Assembly (NCBI RefSeq): GCF_024437735.1
Contig: NZ_JANFQO010000001.1
Span: forward strand, 310,001 to 374,000
Origin: Tahibacter harae
GTDB taxonomy: Bacteria; Pseudomonadota; Gammaproteobacteria; Xanthomonadales; Rhodanobacteraceae
Length of the DNA: 64,000 nucleotides
Reading direction: 5' to 3'
This document shows, one piece after another, positions 43,468 through 55,358 of the stretch. Each line of letters starts with the position of its first letter. The first letter of the stretch is position 1. A model generated the notes under the pieces. That model was given only the letters and a program-made list of their open reading frames with translations. It was not told the origin of the DNA and ran no database searches. Made by a program: the position numbers and the translations under genes.

Positions 43468-44280
43468 TTGACTGAATTCATCGTCGTCACCTCCGGCAAG
43501 GGCGGAGTCGGCAAGACCACTTCCAGCGCCTCGATCGCCGTAGGCCTGGCCAGGCACGGCAAGAAAGTCGCGGTGATCGACTTCGACGTGGGCCTGCGCA
43601 ACCTCGACCTGATCATGGGCTGCGAACGCCGCGTGGTCTACGACTTCGTCAACGTGATCCACCAGGAATGCACGTTGAAGCAGGCGCTTATCAAGGACAA
43701 GCGCTACGAGAACCTGCACGTGCTGGCCGCCTCGCAGACCCGCGACAAGGATGCGCTGACCAAGGAAGGCGTCGAGCGCGTGCTCAACGAGCTGCGCGAC
43801 GAAGGTTTCGACTACGTGGTCTGCGATTCGCCGGCCGGCATCGAGAAAGGCGCCTTCCTGGCCATGTATTTCGCCGACCGGGCGATCGTCGTGGTCAATC
43901 CGGAAGTGTCCTCGGTGCGCGACTCCGACCGCATCCTGGGCCTGCTTTCCTCCAAGACCCGGCGCGCCGAGACCGGCGCCGCGCCGGTGGTACAGCACCT
44001 GCTGCTGACCCGCTACAACCCCACCCGCGTCGCCGCTGGCGACATGATGAGCATAGACGACGTCAAGGAAATCCTCGGCATCGAAGTGCTCGGCGTAGTG
44101 CCCGAATCCGAAGGCGTGCTGGCCGCTTCCAACGCCGGCATCCCGGTGATCCTGGACGAGAACTCCAACGCCGGTCACGCCTATGACGACGCGGTCGCGC
44201 GCCTGCTCGGCCAGGACCGTCCCATGCGTTTCCTCGAAGCACCGAAGAAAGGCATCCTGTCACGACTGTTCGGGAGCTGA
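43468..44280 (+). CDS. minD: Septum site-determining ATPase MinD
   Basis: 270 residues with a TTG start at 43468, preceded by GGAGAGAGCAAC. Deviant Walker [12 protein letters not shown] (about 10-20), [19 protein letters not shown] and [10 protein letters not shown] are classic MinD segments. The C-terminal amphipathic helix [11 protein letters not shown] binds the membrane. MinD recruits MinC to the membrane and is released by MinE. Two bases separate it from minE. Confidence 0.97.
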   Translation: MTEFIVVTSGKGGVGKTTSSASIAVGLARHGKKVAVIDFDVGLRNLDLIMGCERRVVYDFVNVIHQECTLKQALIKDKRYENLHVLAASQTRDKDALTKEGVERVLNELRDEGFDYVVCDSPAGIEKGAFLAMYFADRAIVVVNPEVSSVRDSDRILGLLSSKTRRAETGAAPVVQHLLLTRYNPTRVAAGDMMSIDDVKEILGIEVLGVVPESEGVLAASNAGIPVILDENSNAGHAYDDAVARLLGQDRPMRFLEAPKKGILSRLFGS

Positions 44281-44282
44281 GC

Positions 44283-44570
44283 ATGGGCCTGTTCGATTTC
44301 CTGCGCGGCAGCCCCAAACAGACGGCGACCATCGCCAAGGAGCGCCTGCGCATCATCGTCGCCCAGGAGCGCAGCGCCCGCGGCAGCCCGGACTACCTGC
44401 CGCTGCTGCGCCGCGAACTGCTGGAAGTGATCCGCAAATACGTCAACGTCGACCAGGATGCCATCGACATCCAGGTCAAGCGCGACGGCGACCACGAAGT
44501 GCTGGACCTCACCGTGACCCTGCCCGACAAGGCCGGCGCCGCCGCCACCGCGGCCGCGCGCGAAGCCTGA
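44283..44570 (+). CDS. minE: Cell division topological specificity factor MinE
   Basis: 95 residues. N-terminal membrane-targeting segment MGLFDFLRG, the MinD-contact helix [17 protein letters not shown] and the dimerising beta part ([20 protein letters not shown]) are all as in the family. It drives pole-to-pole oscillation of MinCD. Last recognised min gene; a small protease-like gene follows after 25 bases. Confidence 0.96.
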   Translation: MGLFDFLRGSPKQTATIAKERLRIIVAQERSARGSPDYLPLLRRELLEVIRKYVNVDQDAIDIQVKRDGDHEVLDLTVTLPDKAGAAATAAAREA

Positions 44571-44595
44571 GGCGCCGCGCCGGCGCGAGTCACGC

Positions 44596-45096
44596 ATGCC
44601 GCCTTCCGCGACCCATCCGCCGGATCATTGCGCCGCCGGCGCCGTGCTGACCCTGGCCGAACTGGACCCGGCGCCGCTGCGCACGCTGCTGGCGGCACAC
44701 GGCCTGGAACTGGTCGAAGTGGCCGACGGCGCGCCGATTCCCGGCAGCTACTGGGGCGAACCCGAGGCCGGGCTGATCGGCTGCAAGGTCTATGTGCGCG
44801 GCGATACGCCGGTGCATTCGGCCCTGCACGAAGCCTGTCACCTCATCGTGCAGCCGCCGGAACGGCGCGCCCTGGTGCATACCGACGCCACCGACTCGGT
44901 GGCCGAGGAAGACGCTACCTGCTACCTGCAGATCGTGCTCGCCGGGCAGCTGCCCGGCGTAGGCTCGGCGCGGCTGATGCAGGACATGGACAGTTGGGGC
45001 TATACCTACCGCCTGGGCTCCACCCGCGCCTGGTTCGAACAGGACGCCGAAGACGCCCGCGCCTGGCTGCTGCAGCGTGGGTTGCTGACAGGCTGA
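44596..45096 (+). CDS. Small HExxH-motif protein of unknown function downstream of minE
   Basis: 166 residues, no signal peptide. HSALHEACHLIVQ contains an HExxH motif (His78, Glu79, His82), followed by AEEDATCYLQIVLAGQLPG, where Glu104 or Glu105 could be the third zinc ligand. This is the arrangement of small cytoplasmic zinc metallopeptidases, but I recognise no named family, and the remaining sequence (WGEPEAGLIGCKVYVRG) gives no further clue. It starts 25 bases after minE in the same direction and may share its transcript. Activity is inferred from the motif alone. Confidence 0.7.
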   Translation: MPPSATHPPDHCAAGAVLTLAELDPAPLRTLLAAHGLELVEVADGAPIPGSYWGEPEAGLIGCKVYVRGDTPVHSALHEACHLIVQPPERRALVHTDATDSVAEEDATCYLQIVLAGQLPGVGSARLMQDMDSWGYTYRLGSTRAWFEQDAEDARAWLLQRGLLTG

Positions 45097-45135
45097 GCAT
45101 TCCGCGGCACGTCCGTCACGAACCGAGCCGAAAAC

Positions 45136-45181
45136 ACGCCCGCTCCCCGACGACGTCGGGAGAGAGGGCCGGGGCGAGGGG
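45136..45181. repeat. REP-like hairpin element, copy 1
   Basis: CTCCCCGAC (45143-45151) pairs with GTCGGGAG (45155-45162) with one bulged base, followed by AGAGGGCCGGGGCGAGGGG. The same plan (CCCGCTCCCC, hairpin, GGGAGAGGGCYGGG, AGGGG) recurs at 51911-51960 and, inverted, at 52052-52099. Dispersed in intergenic DNA, as expected for a repetitive extragenic palindrome. Confidence 0.6.
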
Positions 45182-45390
45182 CTACGTCTGAACCGCCACC
45201 GCGTCTGGATTTTCGCCGCAATTTTCAACAAGCCGGCAAGGCAAATCCCGCACGCGATCCAGCCCGCGAACAACGAGCGTACCGGCGGCCGCCCGACAAG
45301 CGGCCCCGGACATTCAATCACCGGGCAATCCGCCCGGAATCCACTGACCCGGCACAAAAAACTTGCTTGTCCGGCATCAGCACCAGAACC

Positions 45391-45852
45391 TCACTTCACC
45401 GTCACCGTAATCTTCGGCGAAACAATCGGCGGATCGAACGGGATATGCAGCGCATCGCCAAGAATCAGCTGCAAAGTGTGCTTGCCCGGCGGCAGGCTGA
45501 GGCTGACTTCCGTCTGCCCGCCGCCGAAATGCTTGTGCTGCGCATCGTTAGGCAGGGGCAGATTCATCGGCGGCAGTTCCGCCACGTCGATCAGCAGATG
45601 ATGATGGCCGGTCTTCTCCGTGGTCACACCGGCCGGCGCCACGCCCATGCCCTTGAGGCCGAAGCGCACGGTGAATTCCTTGCCCACGGTGGCGCCGTCG
45701 GCGGGCGCGATGAAATACAGCTCGGCGCCGGCCGGCGCGGCGGTGCGCGGCAGCGCCGGCGCGGCGGCAGGGGCCTTGCTGTCCTGGGCCTGGGCGGAAG
45801 CGGCCAGCAGGGCGACCGCGGCGGCGCAAAGGAGACGGTACTTCATGGCCAT
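45391..45852 (-). CDS. Secreted DUF4399 domain protein
   Basis: Start ATG 45852 with GGAGAAG 7 bases upstream gives 153 residues. Signal peptide about 1-24 (ASAQA). The mature part begins with an Ala/Pro-rich stretch and then shows the DUF4399 pattern: AELYFIAPADGATVGKEFTV, GMGVAPAGV, GHHHLLIDV, PLPNDAQHKHFGGGQTE and PGKHTLQLILGD. His clusters suggest metal binding in the periplasm, but no function is established. Divergent from the ABC exporter gene at 45955. Confidence 0.85.
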   Translation of the reverse strand: MAMKYRLLCAAAVALLAASAQAQDSKAPAAAPALPRTAAPAGAELYFIAPADGATVGKEFTVRFGLKGMGVAPAGVTTEKTGHHHLLIDVAELPPMNLPLPNDAQHKHFGGGQTEVSLSLPPGKHTLQLILGDALHIPFDPPIVSPKITVTVK

Positions 45853-45954
45853 TGATCTTCTCCAACGATGGAAAACCCGATCATATACCCCGCCGCCGGT
45901 TGATCGCCGCCGCGCCGTCCCCACCTGCCCTGCGTCCTCCATCCGGTGCGATCC

Positions 45955-47742
45955 ATGAGCAACGCCGCCGCAACGCCCGATCGCTCCGTCTTTGCCACGC
46001 TGCGCCTTATGCTGCCGCAGGTGTGGCCCTACCGCGGCCGCGTCGCGCTGGCGCTGGCCTTCCTGGTCGCGGCCAAGCTCGCCACCATCGCCGTGCCGCT
46101 GGCGCTGAAGGAGCTGATCGACCGCCTCGACGTCGCTCCCAGCCTGTTGCTGCTGCCGCTGGTGCCGCTGGTGCCGCTGGTCGCCTACGGTGCCCTGCGG
46201 CTGGCCTCGTCGCTGTTCCAGGAATTGCGCTCCATCGTGTTCGCGCGCGTGCTGGCGCGCACCTCGCGCATGGTCACGCTGAAGGTGTTCCGTCATCTGC
46301 ACGCGCTGAGCCTGCGCTTCCACCTGGACCGCAAGACCGGCGGCGTCGCGCGCGACCTGGAACGCGGCATGACCGCGATCTCCGACCTGCTGGACTGGAC
46401 CCTCTACACCATCCTGCCCACCCTGTTTGAAGTGATCGTGGTCAGCGCCATCCTGATCTGGCGCTACGACTGGACCTTCACCGTCATCACCCTGGGCACG
46501 CTGGCGGCGTATATCGCCTTCACCTTCGCCGTGACCGAATGGCGCCTGCGCTACTACCGTGCCGCCAACGAGGCCGATACCGAGGCCAATGCGCGCAACG
46601 TGGATTCGCTGCTGAACTACGAGACGGTCAAGTACTTCAACAACGAGGAACACGAGCAGCGCCGTTTCGACGGCAGCCTGGTGCGGCTGGAAGAGGCGAC
46701 CGTGAAGAGCCTCAAGACGCTGGCCGTGCTGAACATAGGCCAGGCCGGCATCGTCGCCGTGGGCCTGACCCTGCTGCTATGGCGCGCGACAGTCGGCGTG
46801 ACCGAGGGGCGCATGGCCCTGGGCGACCTGGTGCTGGTCAACGCCTTCCTGATCCAGCTGTCGATCCCGCTCAACTACCTCGGCATGGTCTACCGCGAGG
46901 TCAAACAGGCCCTGGCCAATATCCAGCGCATGTACGCGCTGCTGGACGAGGCGCAGGAAGTCAGCGACGCGCCCGGCGCGCCGGCCCTGCGCGTGAACGG
47001 CGCGGAACTGCGCTTCGCCCAAGTCGATTTCCACTACGACCCGGCCCGTCCCATCCTGCGCGATGTGGATTTCTGCATTCCGGCCGGCAAGACCCTGGCC
47101 GTCGTCGGTACCACCGGCGCGGGCAAGTCGACCCTGGCGCGGCTGCTGTACCGCTTCTACGACGTCAGCGGCGGCGCCATCCGCATCGACGGACAGGACA
47201 TACGCGAAGTCACCCAGGACTCGCTGCGCGCGGCCATAGGCATCGTTCCGCAGGATACGGTGCTGTTCAACGACTCGATCTACTACAACATCGCCTACGG
47301 CCGGCCGGAAGCCAGCCGCGAGGAAGTGATCGCCGCGGCGAAGTCGGCGCATATCCACGATTTCATCCTGTCCCTGCCGCAGGGCTACGACAGCGCGGTG
47401 GGCGAGCGCGGGCTGAAGCTGTCCGGCGGCGAGAAGCAGCGCGTCGCGATCGCGCGCACCCTGCTCAAGAACCCGGCCCTGCTGGTGTTCGACGAGGCCA
47501 CCAGCGCGCTGGACACGCGCACGGAGAAGATCATCCAGGCCGAGCTGGAGGAAATCGCCCGCGACCGCACCACCCTGGTCATCGCCCATCGCTTGTCCAC
47601 CATCGTCGACGCGGACGAGATCCTGGTGCTGGAACAGGGCCGCGTCGCCGAGCGCGGCACACACGCCAGCCTGCTCGCCGCGGGCGGACGCTACGCGGCG
47701 CTCTGGGCCATGCAGCAGAGCGAGACGCCGGCCGCGGCCTAG
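45955..47742 (+). CDS. ABC exporter of the Atm1/HMT1 type (fused membrane and ATPase domains)
   Basis: 595 residues from ATG 45955. Six membrane helices (about 25-310), with LNYETVKYFNNEEHEQRRFD near 215-235, a segment characteristic of Atm1/ABCB7 homologues. ATPase domain about 350-580: Walker A GTTGAGKST (near 385-393), Q-loop IVPQDTVLFNDSI, signature LSGGEKQRVAIART (near 489), Walker B LLVFDEATSALD, H-loop IAHRLSTIV. Atm1-type exporters move glutathione-linked persulfides or metal-thiol complexes out of the cytoplasm. Homodimer expected. The DUF4399 gene is divergent. Confidence 0.92.
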   Translation: MSNAAATPDRSVFATLRLMLPQVWPYRGRVALALAFLVAAKLATIAVPLALKELIDRLDVAPSLLLLPLVPLVPLVAYGALRLASSLFQELRSIVFARVLARTSRMVTLKVFRHLHALSLRFHLDRKTGGVARDLERGMTAISDLLDWTLYTILPTLFEVIVVSAILIWRYDWTFTVITLGTLAAYIAFTFAVTEWRLRYYRAANEADTEANARNVDSLLNYETVKYFNNEEHEQRRFDGSLVRLEEATVKSLKTLAVLNIGQAGIVAVGLTLLLWRATVGVTEGRMALGDLVLVNAFLIQLSIPLNYLGMVYREVKQALANIQRMYALLDEAQEVSDAPGAPALRVNGAELRFAQVDFHYDPARPILRDVDFCIPAGKTLAVVGTTGAGKSTLARLLYRFYDVSGGAIRIDGQDIREVTQDSLRAAIGIVPQDTVLFNDSIYYNIAYGRPEASREEVIAAAKSAHIHDFILSLPQGYDSAVGERGLKLSGGEKQRVAIARTLLKNPALLVFDEATSALDTRTEKIIQAELEEIARDRTTLVIAHRLSTIVDADEILVLEQGRVAERGTHASLLAAGGRYAALWAMQQSETPAAA

Positions 47743-48017
47743 GCGGCCGGGGGCAGCCGCAAGAACCGCCCCGCGGCCGCGGCCGCAGGCGGATTCTGCC
47801 GCGCACGGCACGCCGGCCCAGCGCCGCGCCGCCGGCCGGATGGCGAAGCCGGCAAATTCAATGCTTGGAGCCGCCGCCGCCGCGTGCAACCATCCCGCCC
47901 TCGCATGACAGCCAGCAGTTGACGACCCTGCCCCGTTCGCGACAATGGCTGCAACATCAATCTGCCATTCGCCCGGTCCTGCAGAGGATCGCGGCAAGCT
48001 CAGGGGGAGCATCATTC

Positions 48018-49106
48018 ATGGCCTACAAGATCGCGCTGGTCGGCGCGAGCCCGGACGAGGAAAACGAGTTCCGCTCGCTGCTGGCCGCAGCGGCGCAACG
48101 GCTGCGCCAGTCCTGGGAAGTCAGCAACGAGCGCGACGCCGATCTGGTCGTCGTCGATGTCGATTCGGTGTTCGGCCACATGGCCTGGCTCAAGGCCAGC
48201 GGTGCCGGCAAGCGCACCGCCGCTTTCACCAGCCGCGAGACCGCGCGCGAATCCGACCTGCTGCTGGGCCGGCCGCTGAGCCTGGAAGGCCTGGTCAAGC
48301 TGTTGCTGATGTTCAACCTGCCCTCGGGCGCCGCCGCACCGGCCACGCCAGCGGCCGCGGAACCGCGCGAAGGCTATGCCAGCGAATACACGCCGGGCGA
48401 GGCGCGGCCGCAGCGCCCCACGCCGCCGCCGGCACCGCGCCAGGAAGCGCCGCCGCGCGCTGAGCCGGCACCCCAGGCCGAGGCCCCGCGTCCCGCGCCG
48501 CGGCCGGCGCCGGCCGCACCGCCGCCCGCGGCCGCGCCGCCGCCGCCGGCCCGCGAACTCAGCCTGGCCGATTTCCTCACCGGCACGCCCCTGCCCGGCC
48601 CGGCCCGCCTGGTCACCGAGGGTGCGCCCGACCTGTTGCTGGATCCGGCCAGCCAGTCCTGGTACAGCAGCGCGACCGGCCTGCGTCCGCTGGCGCCGCA
48701 TTGCACGCGCAGCCTGACCAATGCGGACTGGCAGCTGCTCAATGCCGCCGATTTCGCCGCTGCCAAGGGCAGCCTGGCCGCGCAGCCGTATTCGCGCCTG
48801 CTCTGGTTCTATACCCTGCACCGCTCGCGCGGCGAACTGCTGCCGGGGCTGGACCGGGTCGCGCGCTACAAGCTGGGCCGCTATCCGCAGAGCGAGCGCG
48901 AGTTCGCCAAGCACTTCCGCATCAGCACCTTCATGATGAAGGACTTCGCCAGCCTCGAAGAAATCGCCGAAGCCAGCGGCGCTGCGCTGGCCGACGTGGT
49001 CGACTACGTCAACGCCTACACCGCCGTGGGCTTCGTGGAGAACGACCGCGTGCGCTATGACGCGACTGATGCCCGCGGCAAGCTGCGCAATCCCTACGCG
49101 CGCTGA
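48018..49106 (+). CDS. Protein with receiver-like N-terminus, Pro/Ala linker and unknown C-terminal domain
   Basis: 362 residues from ATG 48018, CAGGGGGA upstream. The first 105 residues (YKIALVGASPDEENEFRSLL, DADLVVVDVDS, RTAAFTSRE, GRPLSLEGLVKLLL) have the length and strand order of a receiver domain; VVVDVDS sits where the phosphoacceptor would be, but the acidic pair after strand 1 is missing. About 80 residues rich in Pro and Ala follow (about 108-188). The C-terminal 170 residues (LSLADFLTGTPLPGPARL, WYSSATGLRPL, YSRLLWFYTLHRSRGELLPG, STFMMKDFASLEEIAEASG) are unassigned. Cytoplasmic. A strong terminator follows. I do not know the function. Confidence 0.75.
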   Translation: MAYKIALVGASPDEENEFRSLLAAAAQRLRQSWEVSNERDADLVVVDVDSVFGHMAWLKASGAGKRTAAFTSRETARESDLLLGRPLSLEGLVKLLLMFNLPSGAAAPATPAAAEPREGYASEYTPGEARPQRPTPPPAPRQEAPPRAEPAPQAEAPRPAPRPAPAAPPPAAAPPPPARELSLADFLTGTPLPGPARLVTEGAPDLLLDPASQSWYSSATGLRPLAPHCTRSLTNADWQLLNAADFAAAKGSLAAQPYSRLLWFYTLHRSRGELLPGLDRVARYKLGRYPQSEREFAKHFRISTFMMKDFASLEEIAEASGAALADVVDYVNAYTAVGFVENDRVRYDATDARGKLRNPYAR

Positions 49107-49166
49107 GCTGCGGCCGGCGGAGGCATCCGTCCGGAGTGACTGAATCGACCCTGCGGAGTCCGCAGA

Positions 49167-49196
49167 GCACGCGCCTTCCGGGGCGCGTGCTTTTTT
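49167..49196 (+). terminator. Rho-independent terminator after the receiver-like gene
   Basis: GCACGCGCC (49167-49175) pairs with GGCGCGTGC (49182-49190) around a 6-base loop, followed by six T. It lies 61 bases after the stop codon. Confidence 0.95.
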
Positions 49197-49382
49197 GTGC
49201 GCGTGCCACGGAGCGCGGCTCCGGCCCGGACCGGAGCCGTCCATGCGCACGCGCCAGCGGTGCCGCGGCACGTAGCCGTCCGATAACGGGAAACTTCGAT
49301 CTGCCCGGCCATACCGGACGGCAGCGCACTGCTCAGTTCGCGGTGGTACGCCGATGCGACAGCAGCGGCCCTGCGCCGCGCC

Positions 49383-50288
49383 TCAGGCCTCGACGCACTG
49401 GAACTGCAGCACGTAATCCGGATTCAGCGCCGTTTCCTGGCCCAGGCTGATGGTGCCGACCTTGCTGCGCAGCTGGATCTCGTCGCGGTGCAGGCGCAGT
49501 TCCTCGGCTTCGCCCAGGCGCACCCAGGTGCCGTTGGTGGAGCGGTCGCCCAGCACCCAGTAGCCGCGCTTGTATTCCAGGGTGGCGTGAGTGCGCGATA
49601 CCCACTCGGCGTCGACCATCAGATTGTTGCTGGCCTCGCGGCCCAGCGAGAACGTCGGCGCCAGCTCGTCGATCTCTATGGCCTGGCCGCGGTAGCGCAG
49701 CAGCAGGCGCGCCTTGCGCGGCTGCGCCTCGACCAGCTTGACCACGCGCTGCACCGTGGTGACGTTGGAGATGTCGTCCTGCCACATCACATCGACGATC
49801 TCGATGGGCTGCAGCTTGCCCGACACCCGCGCCGTGCCCAGCGAGCGCGTGCGCAGCGGGCCGGTGTTGGTCACGCCGGTGACCGTGGAGGCGGTGGTGA
49901 CGATCTGCTCGCGCTTGGCCAGCGAGGCCATGCGCGCAGCGGTGTTCACAGCATCGCCGTAGACATCGCTGTCTTCGATCAGGGCCTCGCCGTGGTGCAG
50001 CCCGACGCGGATGGCCAGGTTGTCGCGGATGAAGGCCGGGTCCGAGGACACGCGCTTCTGCATGTCGGTGGCGGCGAGCAGGCCGTTGAGCGCTCCCGGG
50101 AAGGTGCACATGACTTCGTCGCCGATGGTCTTGATCAGGCGCCCGCCGTGGCGGCGGGTGATCTCCGCCAGCGCCTGCAGCACGCCGGCCACAATGCGGC
50201 GCGCGGCTTCGTCGCCGAGGGTCTCGAACAGCTTGGTGCTGCCGGAGACGTCTGCAAAAAGGATGGTGAGGGGCTGGCGCTGACTCAT
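49383..50288 (-). CDS. Class III adenylate/guanylate cyclase fused to an FHA domain
   Basis: 301 residues from ATG 50288; an in-frame GTG lies two codons upstream. The cyclase domain (about 5-180) has the metal-binding Asp13 (LFADVSGST) and Asp57 (KTIGDEVMC), a Lys at 53 suited to ATP, and the transition-state pair in DAVNTAARM. A linker leads to an FHA domain (about 210-295): FSLGREASNNLMVD, VSRTHATLEY and DRSTNGTWVR contain the G-R, S-x-x-H and N-G residues that bind phosphothreonine. It could therefore make cAMP in response to a Thr-phosphorylated partner, which is notable with four Ser/Thr kinases coded nearby. No membrane segment. Confidence 0.9.
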   Translation of the reverse strand: MSQRQPLTILFADVSGSTKLFETLGDEAARRIVAGVLQALAEITRRHGGRLIKTIGDEVMCTFPGALNGLLAATDMQKRVSSDPAFIRDNLAIRVGLHHGEALIEDSDVYGDAVNTAARMASLAKREQIVTTASTVTGVTNTGPLRTRSLGTARVSGKLQPIEIVDVMWQDDISNVTTVQRVVKLVEAQPRKARLLLRYRGQAIEIDELAPTFSLGREASNNLMVDAEWVSRTHATLEYKRGYWVLGDRSTNGTWVRLGEAEELRLHRDEIQLRSKVGTISLGQETALNPDYVLQFQCVEA

Positions 50289-50476
50289 CTGCACCGATCA
50301 TAGGCGATTCACCGGAGCGGCTCCAGAACTGCCGACTGCCGCACATCCCGGCCCCGGCCGCCCGCTGCGCGCGGCCCCTGCCCTTCGGCCTATGCCAACG
50401 CGCAGCCCCCGCCACCTCGCGGCCTTGGCGCCGCTGCCGCGCTGCCGGCATGGTAATCCCAGCCCCGGAGCCCGCC

Positions 50477-51580
50477 ATGACCCAGCACCTGTGTTCCCGT
50501 CCTGTCCGTCCACTGGCCGCCCGCTTGCTGCTGGCCTGCCTGTGCGCCGGCGGCCTGACCGCTGCCCGGGCCGGGCCGCCGGCCGCGCCGGGTTTCCGCA
50601 TCGAGACCCTGGCCCCGGGCGTGCACGCCGCCGTCCGCACCGATCCGCCTGGCCTCATGGTCGATGCGAACTGCCTGTTCATCGTCAACGACGCGGATGT
50701 GGTGGTGGTCGATGCGCCGGAAGCCTCGGCCGAACTGATCGCCGCGCTGCGCACGATCACCGACAAGCCGGTCAGCTATCTCGTCAACACCCACTGGCAC
50801 GACGACCACGTGATCGGCAACGCCGCCTGGCGCGCGGCCTATCCCGGCCTGCGTTTCATCGCCCATCCCAGCCTGCGCGACTACCTGCCCGGCACCGGCG
50901 CGAAGAACCGCGCCGGCATGATCGCCGGCGCGCCCCAGGCCGCCGCACAGATGCAGGCGCAGCTGGACCAGGGCAAGAACCTGGCCGGCGAGCCCATCAG
51001 TGCGGAGGAACGCACCAGCTACGCCAGCGATATCGCCCTGGTCGCGCACTACATGAAGGTGGTGCCCGGCACGCCGGATGTGCTGCCGGACCTGGGCGCC
51101 GCCGGCGATCTGGTTCTGCAACGCGGCCAGCGCCGCATCGAGATCCGCCGCGCCGGCCGCGGCCATACCGAATCCGACCTTGTAGTCTGGCTGCCGCAGG
51201 AACGTATCCTGGCCAGCGGCGATCTGGTGGTCTGGCCGGTGCCGCTGGTCGGCGGCGAGCAGTCCCACGTCAACGACTGGAGCGCCAGCCTGGACGCCCT
51301 GCTCGCCCTGAACCCCGCCCGCATCGTCCCCGGCCACGGCCCGGTACAGCAGGACCAGGCCTACCTGCGCCAGCTGCGCGACCTCTTCGCCGACATCAGC
51401 CGCCAGACCGCCGACGCCCGCCGCCGCGGCCTGGACCTCGCCGCCGCACGCAAAGCCGTCAACCTGGACGACTGGCGCCGGCGCTTTGCCGGAGACTCGC
51501 CGGTGCGCAATGCGATGTTCCGCATGTATGTAGTCGGGCCGGGGGTGCAATCGGCATGGGGCGTGGAGGGGGCGAAGTAA
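50477..51580 (+). CDS. Secreted metallo-beta-lactamase-fold hydrolase
   Basis: Start ATG 50477 with CCGGAG 6 bases before it gives 367 residues. Signal peptide about 1-33 (ending TAARA). The zinc site motif NTHWHDDHVIGN (HxHxDH), later GRGHTESDLVVW and PGHGPV provide the remaining His/Asp ligands of the fold. Substrate cannot be deduced; exported members include beta-lactamases, quinoprotein-linked hydrolases and lactonases. Divergent from the cyclase-FHA gene and followed by a repeat-rich intergenic region. Confidence 0.87.
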   Translation: MTQHLCSRPVRPLAARLLLACLCAGGLTAARAGPPAAPGFRIETLAPGVHAAVRTDPPGLMVDANCLFIVNDADVVVVDAPEASAELIAALRTITDKPVSYLVNTHWHDDHVIGNAAWRAAYPGLRFIAHPSLRDYLPGTGAKNRAGMIAGAPQAAAQMQAQLDQGKNLAGEPISAEERTSYASDIALVAHYMKVVPGTPDVLPDLGAAGDLVLQRGQRRIEIRRAGRGHTESDLVVWLPQERILASGDLVVWPVPLVGGEQSHVNDWSASLDALLALNPARIVPGHGPVQQDQAYLRQLRDLFADISRQTADARRRGLDLAAARKAVNLDDWRRRFAGDSPVRNAMFRMYVVGPGVQSAWGVEGAK

Positions 51581-51653
51581 GGCGCGAGCCGAGGTCACGG
51601 GCAGGTTCGGGAGTGGCGGTTTGCGGTAGGGTTTTCTGGTGTCGGCGCTCCGT

Positions 51654-51835
51654 GTGTTGACCTTTTCGTATTGACCTCTCCGTGCCGACCTTCCCGCGTC
51701 GTTCTTCTTGTACCGACATGCCTGTGTTGGCCTTTCTCTGCTGAGTTTTCGGTGTTGATCTCCCGGCATCGGCGTCTGGGCGGTGTTTTTTGCGGTATCA
51801 ACTCGCGCGGCGTAGACCTTCGTGGCCATACCCAA
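51654..51835. repeat. 14-bp degenerate tandem repeat (minisatellite), about 13 copies
   Basis: Read in steps of 14 from 51654: GTGTTGACCTTTTC, GTATTGACCTCTCC, GTGCCGACCTTCCC, GCGTCGTTCTTCTT, GTACCGACATGCCT, GTGTTGGCCTTTCT, CTGCTGAGTTTTCG, GTGTTGATCTCCCG and so on. A consensus near GTGTTGACCTTTCC fades to the right. A period of 14 is not a multiple of three, so it is not a coding repeat. A shifted partial copy may precede it at 51639. Confidence 0.8.
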
Positions 51836-51910
51836 GGCGGGCACGGCAATAGCAGCAAACAGAAGCGACACCGCAACAGCTGCCCCGGCCGCAAATCCAG
51901 GCTGGAAAAG

Positions 51911-51960
51911 CCCGCTCCCCCAGCGCGAATGCGCTTGGGGAGAGGGCTGGGTAAGGGGCG
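51911..51960 (+). repeat. REP-like hairpin element, copy 2
   Basis: A stem of 12 pairs with one mismatch (51915-51926 with 51931-51942) and a GAAT loop, followed by AGAGGGCTGGGTAAGGGG. Same orientation as copy 1 at 45136. Confidence 0.7.
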
Positions 51961-52051
51961 GCGCATCAGATTGCGAGGCAGCACGGTCTTCGCCGGCCTC
52001 TCAGGCGATGAATATTTCGGCAAAAGTTCAAACAGCGAGGCGCGTTGGTCG

Positions 52052-52099
52052 TCGCCCCCCGCCCAGCCCTCTCCCCCATGCGAAGCTTGGGGGAGAGGG
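52052..52099 (-). repeat. REP-like hairpin element, copy 3 (inverted relative to copy 2)
   Basis: CCCTCTCCCCCA (52067-52078) pairs perfectly with TGGGGGAGAGGG (52088-52099). Read on the minus strand, the hairpin is followed by GAGAGGGCTGGGCGGGGGG, the same trailing sequence as copy 2. Copies 2 and 3 face each other across about 90 bases, as in paired REP elements. Confidence 0.7.
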
Positions 52100-52167
52100 A
52101 GCTTTCTGCTTCTTGTCGAAGAAACCGGCAATTGCCAGGAACCACGGATCCCGCCGCACACGAATGC

Positions 52168-55358
<3,191 letters not shown>

